DNA of 55,875 bases from Flavobacteriales bacterium. Lineage in GTDB: Bacteria > Bacteroidota > Bacteroidia > Flavobacteriales_D > Sanyastnellaceae. The notes under the pieces are model-generated. The model did not search any database. It saw nothing but the letters and a program-made list of their open reading frames with translations, and was not told where the DNA came from. This document shows, piece after piece, positions 8,020 through 17,866 of this stretch. The stretch is taken from the NCBI GenBank assembly GCA_029245065.1, contig JAQWQB010000089.1:1-55875 (forward strand), read 5' to 3'. The translations under genes and the position numbers were made by a program. The first letter of the stretch is position 1, and every line of letters starts with the position of its first letter.

Positions 8020-9711
8020 ATGGGAATCCTTGATTACGGAATTGTTATAGCCTATTTCGTACTCGTTTTTTTTGTTGCCTTTTGGGTGACGAGACGAGAA
8101 CGTAAGGAGAAGTCTTCGTCGTCCTACTTTTTAGGAGGAAAGAACTCCAGTTGGTTCGTTATAGGTGCGTCATTGTTCGCCTCCAACATTGGTAGTGAAC
8201 ACCTAATTGGTCTATCCGGATCCGGAGCCAGAGGGGATTTTGTTAATGGTCAATTCGAGTTGTTGGCTGCTTTAATCCTTATCCTCCTAGGTTGGGTATT
8301 TGTACCCTACTACCTTAAAAGTGGTGTTTACACCATGCCTGAATTTCTGGAAAAGAGATACAACAGAGGAGCCAGAAATTACTTAAGTGTGATTTCGATC
8401 TTGGCGTATGTCTTGACAAAAATTTCTGTTACCATCTTCGCTGGAGCCTTGGTCTTTGACCAATTGCTTGGGGTTGAATTCTGGACAGGAGCCATATTGG
8501 TGGTTGTTGCCACAGGGGTTTACACGATTTTTGGAGGATTAAAGGCGGTTGTTTACACCGACTTGGTTCAAATGTTCGTGCTCACCGCAGGTGCCATAGC
8601 CGTTACATGGTTCGGTTTAGATGCGCTAGGTGGGTTAGATGCACTGACAAAGTCTATAGACGCCAACGCGGGTGAACAAGCAGGGAACTATTTCAATCTC
8701 TGGCGATCAAATTCAGACACCAATTATCCATGGACGGGAATCTTATTTGGTGCCCCAATCCTCGGAGTCTGGTACTGGTGTACAGATCAGTTCATTGTTC
8801 AGCGTGTGCTTTCAGCTAAGAATCAAACGGAGGCGAGAAGAGGAACAATCTTCGCTGGTTTCCTAAAGCTTCTTCCGTTATTCCTTTTCGTATTCCCAGG
8901 AACAATTGCTTTCGCATTGCACAATACAGATGGGGTACTATTGTTAGATAGTGCAGGTGAGATTTCTCATGATAGCGCCCTTCCAGCAATGGTTATCTCT
9001 TACTTGCCTTCAGGAATGAAAGGATTAGTTGCAGCTGGATTATTGGCAGCCCTTATGAGTTCCCTGAGTAGTGTTTTCAACTCTTGTTCAACATTGGTGA
9101 CAATGGATTTTTACAAGTTGTGGAAGCCAGATACTGCCGAACGAAAACTAGTTGTCGTAGGCCAGGTAACAACCGCAATTCTTGTTGTAACAGGTCTATT
9201 GTGGATTCCATTCATGAAATCGATGATGCAAGATGGTGGGTTGTTCAAATACCTTCAAAGTATACAAGCCTACATTTCGCCTCCAATTGCAGCTGTTTTC
9301 TTGCTGGGACTATTCGTCAAGAAAATCAATGCCAAAGGAGCACTGGCTGCTTTATGGACTGGCTTCGTGCTCGGAATTGGAAGATTGGTGTTGGAATTCC
9401 TTTCGACCCCTCCTTCAGATGGATCCGAAGCAATCCTTGACCTTGGAAATGGAACATTTTTATCATGGGTAGTAGGAATCAATTTCCTTCACTTCGCCTT
9501 ACTCTTATTCTCAATTTGTAGTGTTGTGATGATCGCAGTAAGCTACGCTAGACAAGAAGGAGCTAAAGACGTTTCTGACCTGGTGTACTCTCGGAAGGCA
9601 AGCACCAACAAATGGGGCATTGTCATGAGAAGAGATCTGGCTTTGACCATTGTTTTGATCATAAGTGTAATCGCTATTTGGTTCATATTTAGCCCATTAG
9701 GAATCGCATGA
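8020..9711 (+). CDS. SGLT-type sodium:sugar symporter (SSS family)
   Basis: The protein has 563 residues with about 14 hydrophobic segments and family-typical stretches: SSSSYFLGGKNSSWFVIGAS near the N-terminus, ASNIGSEHLIGLSGSGA (helix 1-2 region of the SGLT fold), YTIFGGLKAVVYTDLVQ and LMSSLSSVFNSCSTL. These match the sodium/glucose subgroup of the solute:sodium symporters. It starts 9 bases after the preceding stop and overlaps the next gene by 4 bases (ATGA). In the locus it would import glucose or short oligosaccharides across the inner membrane after hydrolysis. The exact sugar cannot be read from the sequence. Confidence 0.93.
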   Translation: MGILDYGIVIAYFVLVFFVAFWVTRRERKEKSSSSYFLGGKNSSWFVIGASLFASNIGSEHLIGLSGSGARGDFVNGQFELLAALILILLGWVFVPYYLKSGVYTMPEFLEKRYNRGARNYLSVISILAYVLTKISVTIFAGALVFDQLLGVEFWTGAILVVVATGVYTIFGGLKAVVYTDLVQMFVLTAGAIAVTWFGLDALGGLDALTKSIDANAGEQAGNYFNLWRSNSDTNYPWTGILFGAPILGVWYWCTDQFIVQRVLSAKNQTEARRGTIFAGFLKLLPLFLFVFPGTIAFALHNTDGVLLLDSAGEISHDSALPAMVISYLPSGMKGLVAAGLLAALMSSLSSVFNSCSTLVTMDFYKLWKPDTAERKLVVVGQVTTAILVVTGLLWIPFMKSMMQDGGLFKYLQSIQAYISPPIAAVFLLGLFVKKINAKGALAALWTGFVLGIGRLVLEFLSTPPSDGSEAILDLGNGTFLSWVVGINFLHFALLLFSICSVVMIAVSYARQEGAKDVSDLVYSRKASTNKWGIVMRRDLALTIVLIISVIAIWFIFSPLGIA

Positions 9712-11672
9712 AAAAGCTATTAATCGCATTGATATGCGTAGTTCCGCTTTCTTTATTAGGGGCTGACAATGATTCCCTTTCTTGGAAGGGGTCTAGTCAC
9801 AGACCTTCGTACCGCTTGAATAAGCTGACAGAAGGGTTCTCTCTTGGCGGGTACTATCGCTTTTATGGCTTGAATAGAAACCTGGTAGAACCTTTCAGGG
9901 TTCTTTCAGATAACCAATTCGCCAATACACCTCCATTCGTATTTGGAGTTGGAGATGTTTACCGTGACCCACCCATCTTTTTGATGACGGCGTCAGTTCG
10001 ACCTGGTGGTGGAGCGAGTATCAGCATGGATTACGCGCTGTATTCGAATTTCACAAATAGCAACGGTAGCGTGCCTTCTAACTTGAACCTTGGTATTAGC
10101 TTGTATGGAACCGTTCCCATGGAATTCGGTAAACTCGGATTTCAATTAGGCGGTATCAACTGGACCGATGTCAGTGGAATGACATTTTCTAGTTTCGCGG
10201 GATATGATCGATTTAGCCTTTTCGAGCGTTGGGCTTGGGAAGGAATTGGTCAATCTTCAGACAGAGCTTCTTTGTTTCTTGAAACCGGACGAATCAATCG
10301 TGAAGAACGATGGGCGCGTCAAGCATTCAAAGGAATATTGGTAGATCTGTATGAACTCCCATGGGGGCTTTCAACTAGAGTGCTTTATGGGAAAACTCCT
10401 GCAACAATAAGCTTGGACGATAATGTTCCACGCTTTACAGTGGGAGGTAGACTTCGCAAGAATGTAGGGTCGAACCACGTTGGGTTCAACTCAATGAATT
10501 ACGTTCAGTATGAAGATTCAACTGCGCAAACACGTTCGGGAATTGGATTGCATACAGCAGATGTTCAATGGAGTTTTGACAAGTTTCAAATTACAGCGGA
10601 AGGAGGAATTGCCGAACGCTATTCTCCAGATGGTACAAGAGAAACGGGGGAAGGAGTGCGTGTAAACATCATGCTTGATTCCTCACTTACGAAGTTGCCA
10701 ATCGAAGTAGGTTTCTTTCGTTTGTCGCCTCAGTTCATCAACTACTACGGAAACTTCCTCAGTTTGAACACACAGTTCTTGAGTGATGCCGCATCGCAAA
10801 GTGTAGCTGGAGGTGGAGGTGGTGCCACGAACTTCGTAGGAAGTATTACAGATGTTGGCCAAATCTTAAACAACCGCCAAGGATTCACATTGAATACGTG
10901 GTGGAAAAAGAAGAATACGAGCATTAATGTTGGGTCCATGATCTCGCAAGAGATGGAGCGTTTATCGAACAGGCTTTCTTTTGGACATAAGATAAACGGA
11001 CAAACATTGTCGCGTTTTGCCCCATTTGCAACGGGTGTGGGTCCGTATAGAAGATGGACATCGTTCTACAGAGGTGTAGCGGAAGAGCTGTTTATTACCG
11101 ATGTTGATACAACGGGACTTCCAATGTCGAAAATTCATTTCAACACAGTTCAACTTCAATTCAAGCAGCGAATGATGTTGAAAGACAAAGCGTTGTATTT
11201 GCTTTACATTGGAACGTATGGAAGTGCTGCCGATAAGTTCTCGGTATTGCCAATTTTTGATGATGGCGCTTATTTAAGAACAAGCTATTCAGAGTTTGAC
11301 CTTATTTACGACTTATCGAAAACCTTCGACGTATCCCTAGCCTTTGGTCTAGAACGTATTCAAGGAAATAGCCAAACAAACAATATTTATTACCTCGATG
11401 ACTCCGGCGCATTGGCTGGGGCAACCATTACTGAAGATGAGTTGATAGACGGAACATACATTCCAGCAGCTTCTTATGAAGGCGCATCAACTCCTAGTCT
11501 GACATTTGTAAATCAAAAGTCGCGTATGATAGGCGCCGGAGTGGATGTGAAATTATCACCACACTCAGGTTTGTACATCAGACACCGAAGATTTTGGCAA
11601 AAGGATGACGGTTTTACCGCAGACGATATTGAGGGAACAGAAACTACAATCGAATTAAAAGTTTATTTCTAA
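9708..11672 (+). CDS. Predicted outer-membrane beta-barrel protein 1 of the glucan operon
   Basis: The signal peptide MKKLLIALICVVPLSLLGA is followed by about 630 residues of alternating polar/hydrophobic strands with many Tyr/Phe/Trp and Gly. The chain ends in ELKVYF, with the terminal Phe typical of outer-membrane barrels. A Gly-rich loop (SVAGGGGGATNF) is unusual. There is no TonB box, plug or SusC-like N-terminus, and the length is well short of SusC (about 1000). I do not recognise the family. The start overlaps the symporter stop (ATGA) and the stop overlaps the next start by one base, so it is co-translated with a sugar transporter and another barrel. Inferred role: porin or secretion partner for glucan oligosaccharides. 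Confidence 0.75.
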   Translation: MKKLLIALICVVPLSLLGADNDSLSWKGSSHRPSYRLNKLTEGFSLGGYYRFYGLNRNLVEPFRVLSDNQFANTPPFVFGVGDVYRDPPIFLMTASVRPGGGASISMDYALYSNFTNSNGSVPSNLNLGISLYGTVPMEFGKLGFQLGGINWTDVSGMTFSSFAGYDRFSLFERWAWEGIGQSSDRASLFLETGRINREERWARQAFKGILVDLYELPWGLSTRVLYGKTPATISLDDNVPRFTVGGRLRKNVGSNHVGFNSMNYVQYEDSTAQTRSGIGLHTADVQWSFDKFQITAEGGIAERYSPDGTRETGEGVRVNIMLDSSLTKLPIEVGFFRLSPQFINYYGNFLSLNTQFLSDAASQSVAGGGGGATNFVGSITDVGQILNNRQGFTLNTWWKKKNTSINVGSMISQEMERLSNRLSFGHKINGQTLSRFAPFATGVGPYRRWTSFYRGVAEELFITDVDTTGLPMSKIHFNTVQLQFKQRMMLKDKALYLLYIGTYGSAADKFSVLPIFDDGAYLRTSYSEFDLIYDLSKTFDVSLAFGLERIQGNSQTNNIYYLDDSGALAGATITEDELIDGTYIPAASYEGASTPSLTFVNQKSRMIGAGVDVKLSPHSGLYIRHRRFWQKDDGFTADDIEGTETTIELKVYF

Positions 11673-13444
11673 TGAGAACCAAATACATACTACTATTGAT
11701 TGTAGGATGGCTTTCATGCATGACTGCGGAAGCACAAAATGATAAATTGACGGTCTACGGATCTGGTCGATTCATTCTGCAAAACAACAGTCGCTCTGGG
11801 GAGCTCTTTCAAGAATCTATTCTGAACGGAGATACGTTAGCAGCAGACACCGTGAGCACTCGCCGAGAAATTGGTGGTGTAGCGTTGTTCGATCTTGGTT
11901 TTCGAATCAAACCAAACAGCTCAACTGAAATCAATGCATTGACGCGTGTCAGCGGAGATCTAGATGGATTTTGGGGGGCTGGAATAGGATTCACGTTTCG
12001 TGAGCTTTACGTAAGAGGTTTGGTGAAGAACAAAGTGAGATACCGTGTTGGTGATCTTGACTTGAAAATGACGCCGTTCACCTTGTACAATTCGAATCCA
12101 GACTTGGGGACCCATAGCATGAGTGCGTTGAGTCTATTTCAAGACATCAATGAATACGAGAACTTCTCACGTGACAATCAGTGGAGACAACAAGGTGCTC
12201 ATATCGACTTTCAATTACTGATGGGAGAGAAGGGAGACCGTGTTGATTTCATGGGATACATGACGAAGAACAGACAAACGGATTTCTTTTTCGTGCCAGA
12301 CCGCCTTATGACAGGAGGTCAAGTGGTTTGGAATAGAGAAGGACTTGGTCGGGTTTTTGCCCAAACAAACAACTTCTTCGAAATTGCTGAAACAGCTCAG
12401 TTCAACGAAGGGACTTCTGCAACCAGTGCACATTCCTTGGGTGCTGAGTTAGCGCCGTTTGATAACAAGTCCTTTGTCTTATACGGAGAAGGTGGAATGT
12501 CATACCAAGGCTATGTTGAGCAAGAAGGAGCACCTGAAGAGAAAGAGATCAGCGGGTTTGTTGACCTTGGATTGCGTAAACCAGCCAAAGACGGAAAATT
12601 TGGGTACTACGGTGAAATCATGCACGTAAGTTCAGGATTCAGAAGTCCGGGTGCTCAATCACGTCGTGTGAACTTCAACTCGTTCGCTCAGAATTTAACT
12701 TTTGAGACGAATCAGGAAACAACTCGAGCGCTAACGGCTTTCGACTTGATTCAGGACGCAACCGTTTACAACAATACCATTGTGGTGAATCTTCAAGATT
12801 TCCACCCGGGATACAGCAACGTACTTCCTTACGGAAAGGCTACACCTAACAGACAAGGTTTGCTTGCAGGAATCGTGAGAATGGCTGATTCGTTAGTAGT
12901 TTCGAAAGTAGGAGCAGATGTTGCTTTGCTTACCGAGGCTTCTGGACAAGGAATTGCTACCTACCGAAACTTTGCCATGGTTGATATTGACGCTGAACTG
13001 TCGCTTCATAACCTCTGGGGAGGTAAAATGAAGACGAAGGTTGAAGCTCACTTTCACCTCGAAAATACGAGTAGAGATGGGTTGGATGCTGAGTCAGCTG
13101 CTGTGGCAGGGATCGGCGAATTAGACTTGTCGTCAAACTACTTTGAAGCTGGTATTTCACATGAAATAGCTGAAGGACTTGCCTTGCATGTTGCAGCCGT
13201 TGGACTTTCAGCAAATGGAAATGAATTCATTGCGTTGCGTGATGGGTTTGGCCAGGTGGTTGACTATACTGACGCTGAATACGATTTTTCAGACATGACT
13301 TATTTAGTTGGTATGAGATACGGTTTCTCTCCAACATCAAATCTTCAGGTTCAATTTAGAACCTCAGAAATTACAAATGAACTAGACCCAACCAGTGGGT
13401 ACAACTGGAATCAGTTCATTTTCACTTATAACCTGTTCTTCTAA
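11672..13444 (+). CDS. Predicted outer-membrane beta-barrel protein 2 of the glucan operon
   Basis: The signal peptide ends near AEAQ. The mature part has amphipathic strands (YGSGRFILQNNSR, ELYVRGLVKNKVRYRVGDL) and ends in FTYNLFF, with an aromatic C-terminus as in outer-membrane barrels. Its start codon shares one base with the stop of the preceding barrel gene and its stop shares one base with the following lipoprotein start. No TonB plug is visible. The sequence resembles poorly characterised Bacteroidota barrel proteins (possibly DUF6029-like, not confirmed). Together with the gene before it, it may form an outer-membrane channel pair that replaces SusC. Function is inferred from context only. 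Confidence 0.75.
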   Translation: MRTKYILLLIVGWLSCMTAEAQNDKLTVYGSGRFILQNNSRSGELFQESILNGDTLAADTVSTRREIGGVALFDLGFRIKPNSSTEINALTRVSGDLDGFWGAGIGFTFRELYVRGLVKNKVRYRVGDLDLKMTPFTLYNSNPDLGTHSMSALSLFQDINEYENFSRDNQWRQQGAHIDFQLLMGEKGDRVDFMGYMTKNRQTDFFFVPDRLMTGGQVVWNREGLGRVFAQTNNFFEIAETAQFNEGTSATSAHSLGAELAPFDNKSFVLYGEGGMSYQGYVEQEGAPEEKEISGFVDLGLRKPAKDGKFGYYGEIMHVSSGFRSPGAQSRRVNFNSFAQNLTFETNQETTRALTAFDLIQDATVYNNTIVVNLQDFHPGYSNVLPYGKATPNRQGLLAGIVRMADSLVVSKVGADVALLTEASGQGIATYRNFAMVDIDAELSLHNLWGGKMKTKVEAHFHLENTSRDGLDAESAAVAGIGELDLSSNYFEAGISHEIAEGLALHVAAVGLSANGNEFIALRDGFGQVVDYTDAEYDFSDMTYLVGMRYGFSPTSNLQVQFRTSEITNELDPTSGYNWNQFIFTYNLFF

Positions 13445-14499
13445 TGAAAAATGCTCTAATACTTATTTGCGTTGCTTTCGTTGCATTCGTAGGATGTCGT
13501 AAAGACGAAATTGAAGGACCTGAACTCCAGGATATTTTTGGAGAGTTTGATGTGTTTGAAAGCCTCACTGCTGATTCCGAAACGGTCAACTTTGAAAATG
13601 GAGAAATGATCACCTTCAGTGCTCAATTGTCTATTCGTACCGATTGGGTCATTACCGTTGAGGGAATGACTTCTGGTGCACGTTATGAGATCGAAGGAAG
13701 AGAACGTGATATCCAAGGAGATGTAGCAACATGGAATGGAAGAATCACGTTCGCACCATTGTTCTCTACGGAAGATGTGAAGACATACATGACCTTTGTA
13801 AATTACCCAGATACGCTTTGGGGAGATACTATTACTGTTGAAGGCGTGAAACCTGAAGCGTTGGTTGATGTATTGATCTCTGATTTTTCTACTGGAAACG
13901 GGTGGGGAAGCTTCGCAGAAGCCGCCGCAACCAATCAGCAATTGACAGGAAGCTACTTCGTGCAAAACCCGTTGAACCCGGAGCCTGATTTCATTCAGGT
14001 CTTTTCTCCAGAAGGAGAGGGTCATTGGAGAATGACGTACCTCAATAACAACAGTATTTTCATTTGTGGTGCGAACATTCTTGCGGAACAATCTCAACAA
14101 GCAGAGACTTCACCGTATTTCGAATTGGGTACAACCAATCCTGACAATGTGTACATCAATATGTTGATACACGGGTTTGGTGACGGAAACACTCGAATGT
14201 CCATTGGACTTCAGGAAGACGATAACCTGGATGGAGCATACGATCGATTCACAGAAGGAACTTACAACACCGAACTTGTGGTTGACTGGGTAGGATGGAA
14301 AGTTGTTTCTATTCCACTTAGTAGCTTCAACATCAGTACAGTTGGAGGTTTTGGTAACATCGATGGAACAGGAAATCAAGATATTGACCGAATACTAAGT
14401 GTTGAATTCTTGCTGCTTGCAGCTGAAGGAAGTACAGGGTTTGTAGGTTATGGAATGGATTACTGCAACTTCACAAGATACACGCCATGGAATCCTTAA
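13444..14499 (+). CDS. Predicted surface lipoprotein, glycan-binding candidate
   Basis: The lipobox FVGC places the lipidated Cys at residue 18. It is followed by RKDEIEG; a Lys followed by acidic residues just after the Cys fits the Bacteroidota lipoprotein surface-export signal, so the protein is probably on the outside of the cell. An Ig-like N-terminal part (about 30-135) precedes a beta-sandwich-like part (about 140-351) with aromatic residues (GNGWGSF, VDWVGWKVVSIPLSSF, GYGMDYCNF) as in binding modules. The position just after the barrels recalls SusE/SusF or other surface glycan-binding lipoproteins, but the sequence is not SusD-like. It overlaps the next gene by 13 bases. Confidence 0.75.
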   Translation: MKNALILICVAFVAFVGCRKDEIEGPELQDIFGEFDVFESLTADSETVNFENGEMITFSAQLSIRTDWVITVEGMTSGARYEIEGRERDIQGDVATWNGRITFAPLFSTEDVKTYMTFVNYPDTLWGDTITVEGVKPEALVDVLISDFSTGNGWGSFAEAAATNQQLTGSYFVQNPLNPEPDFIQVFSPEGEGHWRMTYLNNNSIFICGANILAEQSQQAETSPYFELGTTNPDNVYINMLIHGFGDGNTRMSIGLQEDDNLDGAYDRFTEGTYNTELVVDWVGWKVVSIPLSSFNISTVGGFGNIDGTGNQDIDRILSVEFLLLAAEGSTGFVGYGMDYCNFTRYTPWNP

Positions 14500-15635
14500 A
14501 AATTAGTTTGATTGCCGTATGCGCCGTCTTTTTTGCAGGTTGCGCTGTTACGATGCAGGAATTGACATTGGAAGATGTTGGTATTGTTCCGCTTGAAGGA
14601 TCTGATGGTTTTGATTACTTCAGATCTAGACAGGTTTTTGTCAACAGTACAGTTGATGTATGGGGACTTGAAAAAGATCCTTGTAAAGAGTTTACCTCGG
14701 TTTCGGCAGAAGGTGGACAAGCGCTTCAGCTGCAGTGGAATAAAAACAGCTGTGATTGGGTAGGTTTTGGAATAGGATGGGACGGATGGTCTCCCAAAGA
14801 CCTGAGCTCTATTTCAGAGACGGGAGCGTTCTTCTTTGATGTGAAAGCTGTCAATGATCGTGCAACTATTCCAACCTTGATCTTTTTATTACAAGATTAC
14901 GGCGGAGTAAATTCAGCAGGAGTCGTAGGAAGCCACTGCATGGAGCGTTACCCAATTGATTCGGAATGGCAAGAGTTTCAGTTAACATTAGATCGTTTCG
15001 ACCTGAAGAGCTCTGGTATTGACTTGACCAACATTAAGCAGCTGGTAATTGAATTCCAAGGTGCTGGTGACATCATCATTGACAACATTCGGATTGGACC
15101 GAAAGAAACACGCGACACCAGTAAAGACAAGAAAGCATTCCCTGCGAGCAAAGTGCCTATGGAGCCTACGGTTTTGTTTGAAACAGAATTTCAAAACGTG
15201 TGGGGACTAGGATCTTACGACCAGCGAAACTTTCAAATGACCAAGATTGACGGGAATACTGTCATGGAACTTGATTGGAAGGCTTGCACTGACTGCAAGA
15301 CCTATGAGATGGGCTTTAGCTGGGCCAAGTGGAAAGCAGTTGATGCATCCGATTTTGAAGGCTTTTTAGAACTAGAGGTACTGAACAAAGCAGGCAATAC
15401 GCCTTCTGTACCAATGTTTTTCAACCTTCAAGCATATGACTATTCGAACAAGAGCGTGCAGCTCACCAGCGAATGGGTTGAAGGAGGAAGATATGATGGA
15501 CAATGGCGAAAGGTTCGAATCCCATTGTCTGAGTTCACTGATTTTATAGATAAATCAGGAATCAAACAGCTCCAATTCCAAATGAAAGAAGAAGGAAGTT
15601 TGTTGATTGATAACATGAGAATTGTCGGAAAATGA
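14487..15635 (+). CDS. Lipoprotein with two tandem binding-like modules
   Basis: The lipobox FAGC gives a lipidated Cys at residue 19; the following residues (AVTMQEL) lack the acidic surface-export signal, so a periplasm-facing location is more likely. Two homologous halves (about 45-210 and 230-382) both begin with VWGL and contain a xxLxLxW strand, G-F-x-x-W-x-x-W aromatic patches, a WQEFQLTL/WRKVRIPL strand and a closing IIDNIRIG/LIDNMRIVGK. This layout matches CBM11/CBM4-type beta-sandwich modules. Its start lies inside the end of the preceding gene and its stop overlaps the GH3 start (ATGA). It may hold oligosaccharides for the GH3 enzyme. No catalytic motif was seen. Confidence 0.75.
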   Translation: MESLKISLIAVCAVFFAGCAVTMQELTLEDVGIVPLEGSDGFDYFRSRQVFVNSTVDVWGLEKDPCKEFTSVSAEGGQALQLQWNKNSCDWVGFGIGWDGWSPKDLSSISETGAFFFDVKAVNDRATIPTLIFLLQDYGGVNSAGVVGSHCMERYPIDSEWQEFQLTLDRFDLKSSGIDLTNIKQLVIEFQGAGDIIIDNIRIGPKETRDTSKDKKAFPASKVPMEPTVLFETEFQNVWGLGSYDQRNFQMTKIDGNTVMELDWKACTDCKTYEMGFSWAKWKAVDASDFEGFLELEVLNKAGNTPSVPMFFNLQAYDYSNKSVQLTSEWVEGGRYDGQWRKVRIPLSEFTDFIDKSGIKQLQFQMKEEGSLLIDNMRIVGK

Positions 15636-17866
15636 AATTAAAATTTAGCGTATTGGCCATTGCTTGCTTCACCTTTGTTGCGTGCGAACAGCCAACAACA
15701 AAAGAAGCTGCCAAAAGCAATAAAGCACAAGGAGAAAATTCGTTCGTAGACAGCGTGTTGGCTTCGCTTTCAGTGGAAGAGAAGATTGGTCAAATGACGC
15801 AGTTGACGCTTGACATGCTCGTTGTAGGACCTGCATACGTGGCGGAAGAGCCTCATACCATTGACCCAGCTAGAATGGACACCGTGTTTAATCAGCTTCA
15901 TGTTGGTTCAATTCTGAATTGCGCGGGACATTCCTATTCTAGAGAGAAGTGGCTAGATTTTCACCGCAGTATCAAGCAATATACAGACAGTAGCAGAAGT
16001 GAAATTCCAGTATTGTATGGCATTGATGCCATCCACGGCGTAACCTACACCGATGAGTCAACGCTGTTTCCACAACAAATAGCGCTAGCATGCTCTTGGG
16101 ATACTGCCATGGCAAAACGAATGGGAGCAATAACTGCTTATGAAACACGTGCTTCAGGTATTCGATGGAATTTTTCACCCGTATTGGATATCGCAAGAGA
16201 CCCACGTTGGCCGCGATTTTGGGAGACGTTTGGTGAAGATGTACTCTTAGTTTCTGAGATGGGTGAATCCATCATTGACGGGTACCAAGGAGATGAAATA
16301 GGGGATGACCACGTAGCAGCATGCTTAAAGCACTTTTTGGGCTATAGTCAGGCGCTGAGTGGGAAAGACAGAACACAAGCTTGGATCCCAGAAAGACAAT
16401 TACGGGAGTATTTCTTGCCGCAGTTTGAACAGGCCATTGACGCTGGTGCCATGACCATCATGATTAACTCTGGCGAAATGAATGGAATTCCTGTACACGT
16501 GAACAAGACAATCCTCACTGACCTTCTTCGAACTGAATTAGGATTTGAAGGATTAGTAGTTACTGACTGGGAAGATATTAAGTACTTGGTAAGCAGACAC
16601 AAAGTAGCAGCCACATACAAAGATGCAATCGAGATGAGTATCAATGCCGGAATCGATATGAGCATGGTGCCTGTTGACTATGATTTTCCTGTTCTCTTGA
16701 AAGAGTTGGTTGATGAAGGCCGAATTAGCGAAGATAGATTGGACCTTTCTGTTCGTCGTATTCTGCAAGTAAAATATGATTTGGGTCTCTTCGGACACGA
16801 AGTACCGACCGTTGAAGATTATCCTGATTTTGCAAGTGATGCGCACAAAGCAACAGCACTAGAAGCCGCAAAAGAATCACTTGTTCTTCTGAGAAACGAA
16901 GACGTTCTTCCATTGTCTAGAAATCAAAAGTTACTGATTGCTGGCCCGAATGCAGACGATCTAAACGCTTTGAATGGCGGTTGGACACGTACTTGGCAAG
17001 GAGATGACGCTAGTTTGAACACGCCTGGTAAGTTTGGCGTATTCGGCCAACTTCAACAAGAAGGAGTAGCCGTAGAATTGTGGGCAGGAAATGCAAATGG
17101 TTTGTCGTCAAAAGCCAAAGGAAAAGATGCTGTAGTTTTAGTAGTGGGTGAAAAGCCATACACGGAAACGCCAGGAGATATTGAGAGCCTTGATTTGCCG
17201 AAAGATCAATTGGATCTGATTGAAGCGGCAGGAGAACTGAACACTCCCGTCATTTTAATTGTAGTTGAAGGAAGGCCAAGAACGTTCAATTTGCCTGACC
17301 AAGTGGATGCTGTTATGCTAGCGATGTTGCCGGGAGATTTTGGTGCAGAGGCTATTTCAGCCGTTCTTTTCGGAGAACATAATCCATCTGGAAGGTTGCC
17401 TTTTACTTACCCTAGGTATGCCTCTTCACATGCTACGTATGACCACAAGCACACCGACTTAATTTCACCAACCTTTGGAACCGACGCATTTAACCCGCTA
17501 TTCCAATTCGGTGCGGGCTTGTCGTATTCTGAGTATGAATATAGTAACCTCACACTTTCATCTGACACGTTAAGTCTTGATGATGAACTTGAATTGAAAG
17601 TAACTGTTTCTAACGTATCGGAAATTTCGGGTAAAGAGACTGTTCAAGTGTATGTTACAGACTTGGTAGCTACGATTACACCATCTGTAAAACGCCTTCG
17701 CGCCTTCCAGAAAGTGGAAATCGAAGGAGGTGAAAATGTTGAATTGACCTTTACGATTTCAATGAGTGATTTGGCTTTTGTAAATGAGTCACTCGATTGG
17801 GAAACGGAACCCGGTGAATTCAACGTTCAAATTAACAATCAAACAGCGTCGTTTTGGATAAAATGA
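15632..17866 (+). CDS. GH3 beta-glucosidase lipoprotein
   Basis: The lipobox FVAC gives Cys18. The N-terminal GH3 barrel (about 40-380) has the family hallmarks GIDAIHG, RDPRWPRFWETFGED, KHFLGY and VVTDWED, with Asp312 as the predicted nucleophile. The GH3 C-terminal alpha/beta domain (about 410-620, LVLLRNEDVLPL) and a fibronectin-III-like end (about 640-744) complete the common three-domain layout at the usual length. It would remove glucose from the non-reducing end of beta-glucan oligosaccharides. It overlaps both neighbours by 4 bases. No acidic residues follow the lipid Cys closely except Glu19, so the lipoprotein may face the periplasm. Linkage preference is inferred from the two GH16 enzymes nearby. 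Confidence 0.95.
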   Translation: MKLKFSVLAIACFTFVACEQPTTKEAAKSNKAQGENSFVDSVLASLSVEEKIGQMTQLTLDMLVVGPAYVAEEPHTIDPARMDTVFNQLHVGSILNCAGHSYSREKWLDFHRSIKQYTDSSRSEIPVLYGIDAIHGVTYTDESTLFPQQIALACSWDTAMAKRMGAITAYETRASGIRWNFSPVLDIARDPRWPRFWETFGEDVLLVSEMGESIIDGYQGDEIGDDHVAACLKHFLGYSQALSGKDRTQAWIPERQLREYFLPQFEQAIDAGAMTIMINSGEMNGIPVHVNKTILTDLLRTELGFEGLVVTDWEDIKYLVSRHKVAATYKDAIEMSINAGIDMSMVPVDYDFPVLLKELVDEGRISEDRLDLSVRRILQVKYDLGLFGHEVPTVEDYPDFASDAHKATALEAAKESLVLLRNEDVLPLSRNQKLLIAGPNADDLNALNGGWTRTWQGDDASLNTPGKFGVFGQLQQEGVAVELWAGNANGLSSKAKGKDAVVLVVGEKPYTETPGDIESLDLPKDQLDLIEAAGELNTPVILIVVEGRPRTFNLPDQVDAVMLAMLPGDFGAEAISAVLFGEHNPSGRLPFTYPRYASSHATYDHKHTDLISPTFGTDAFNPLFQFGAGLSYSEYEYSNLTLSSDTLSLDDELELKVTVSNVSEISGKETVQVYVTDLVATITPSVKRLRAFQKVEIEGGENVELTFTISMSDLAFVNESLDWETEPGEFNVQINNQTASFWIK

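Noticed and set aside
13456-14100. 214-codon minus-strand frame opposite the lipoprotein gene at 13444
   Set aside because: Long, but it lies antisense to a well-supported lipoprotein; composition is Ser/Arg/Asn-rich with no recognisable domain.
16348-16846. Antisense frames in the GH3 gene
   Set aside because: Mirror readings of a conserved enzyme gene; no independent start or family signal.
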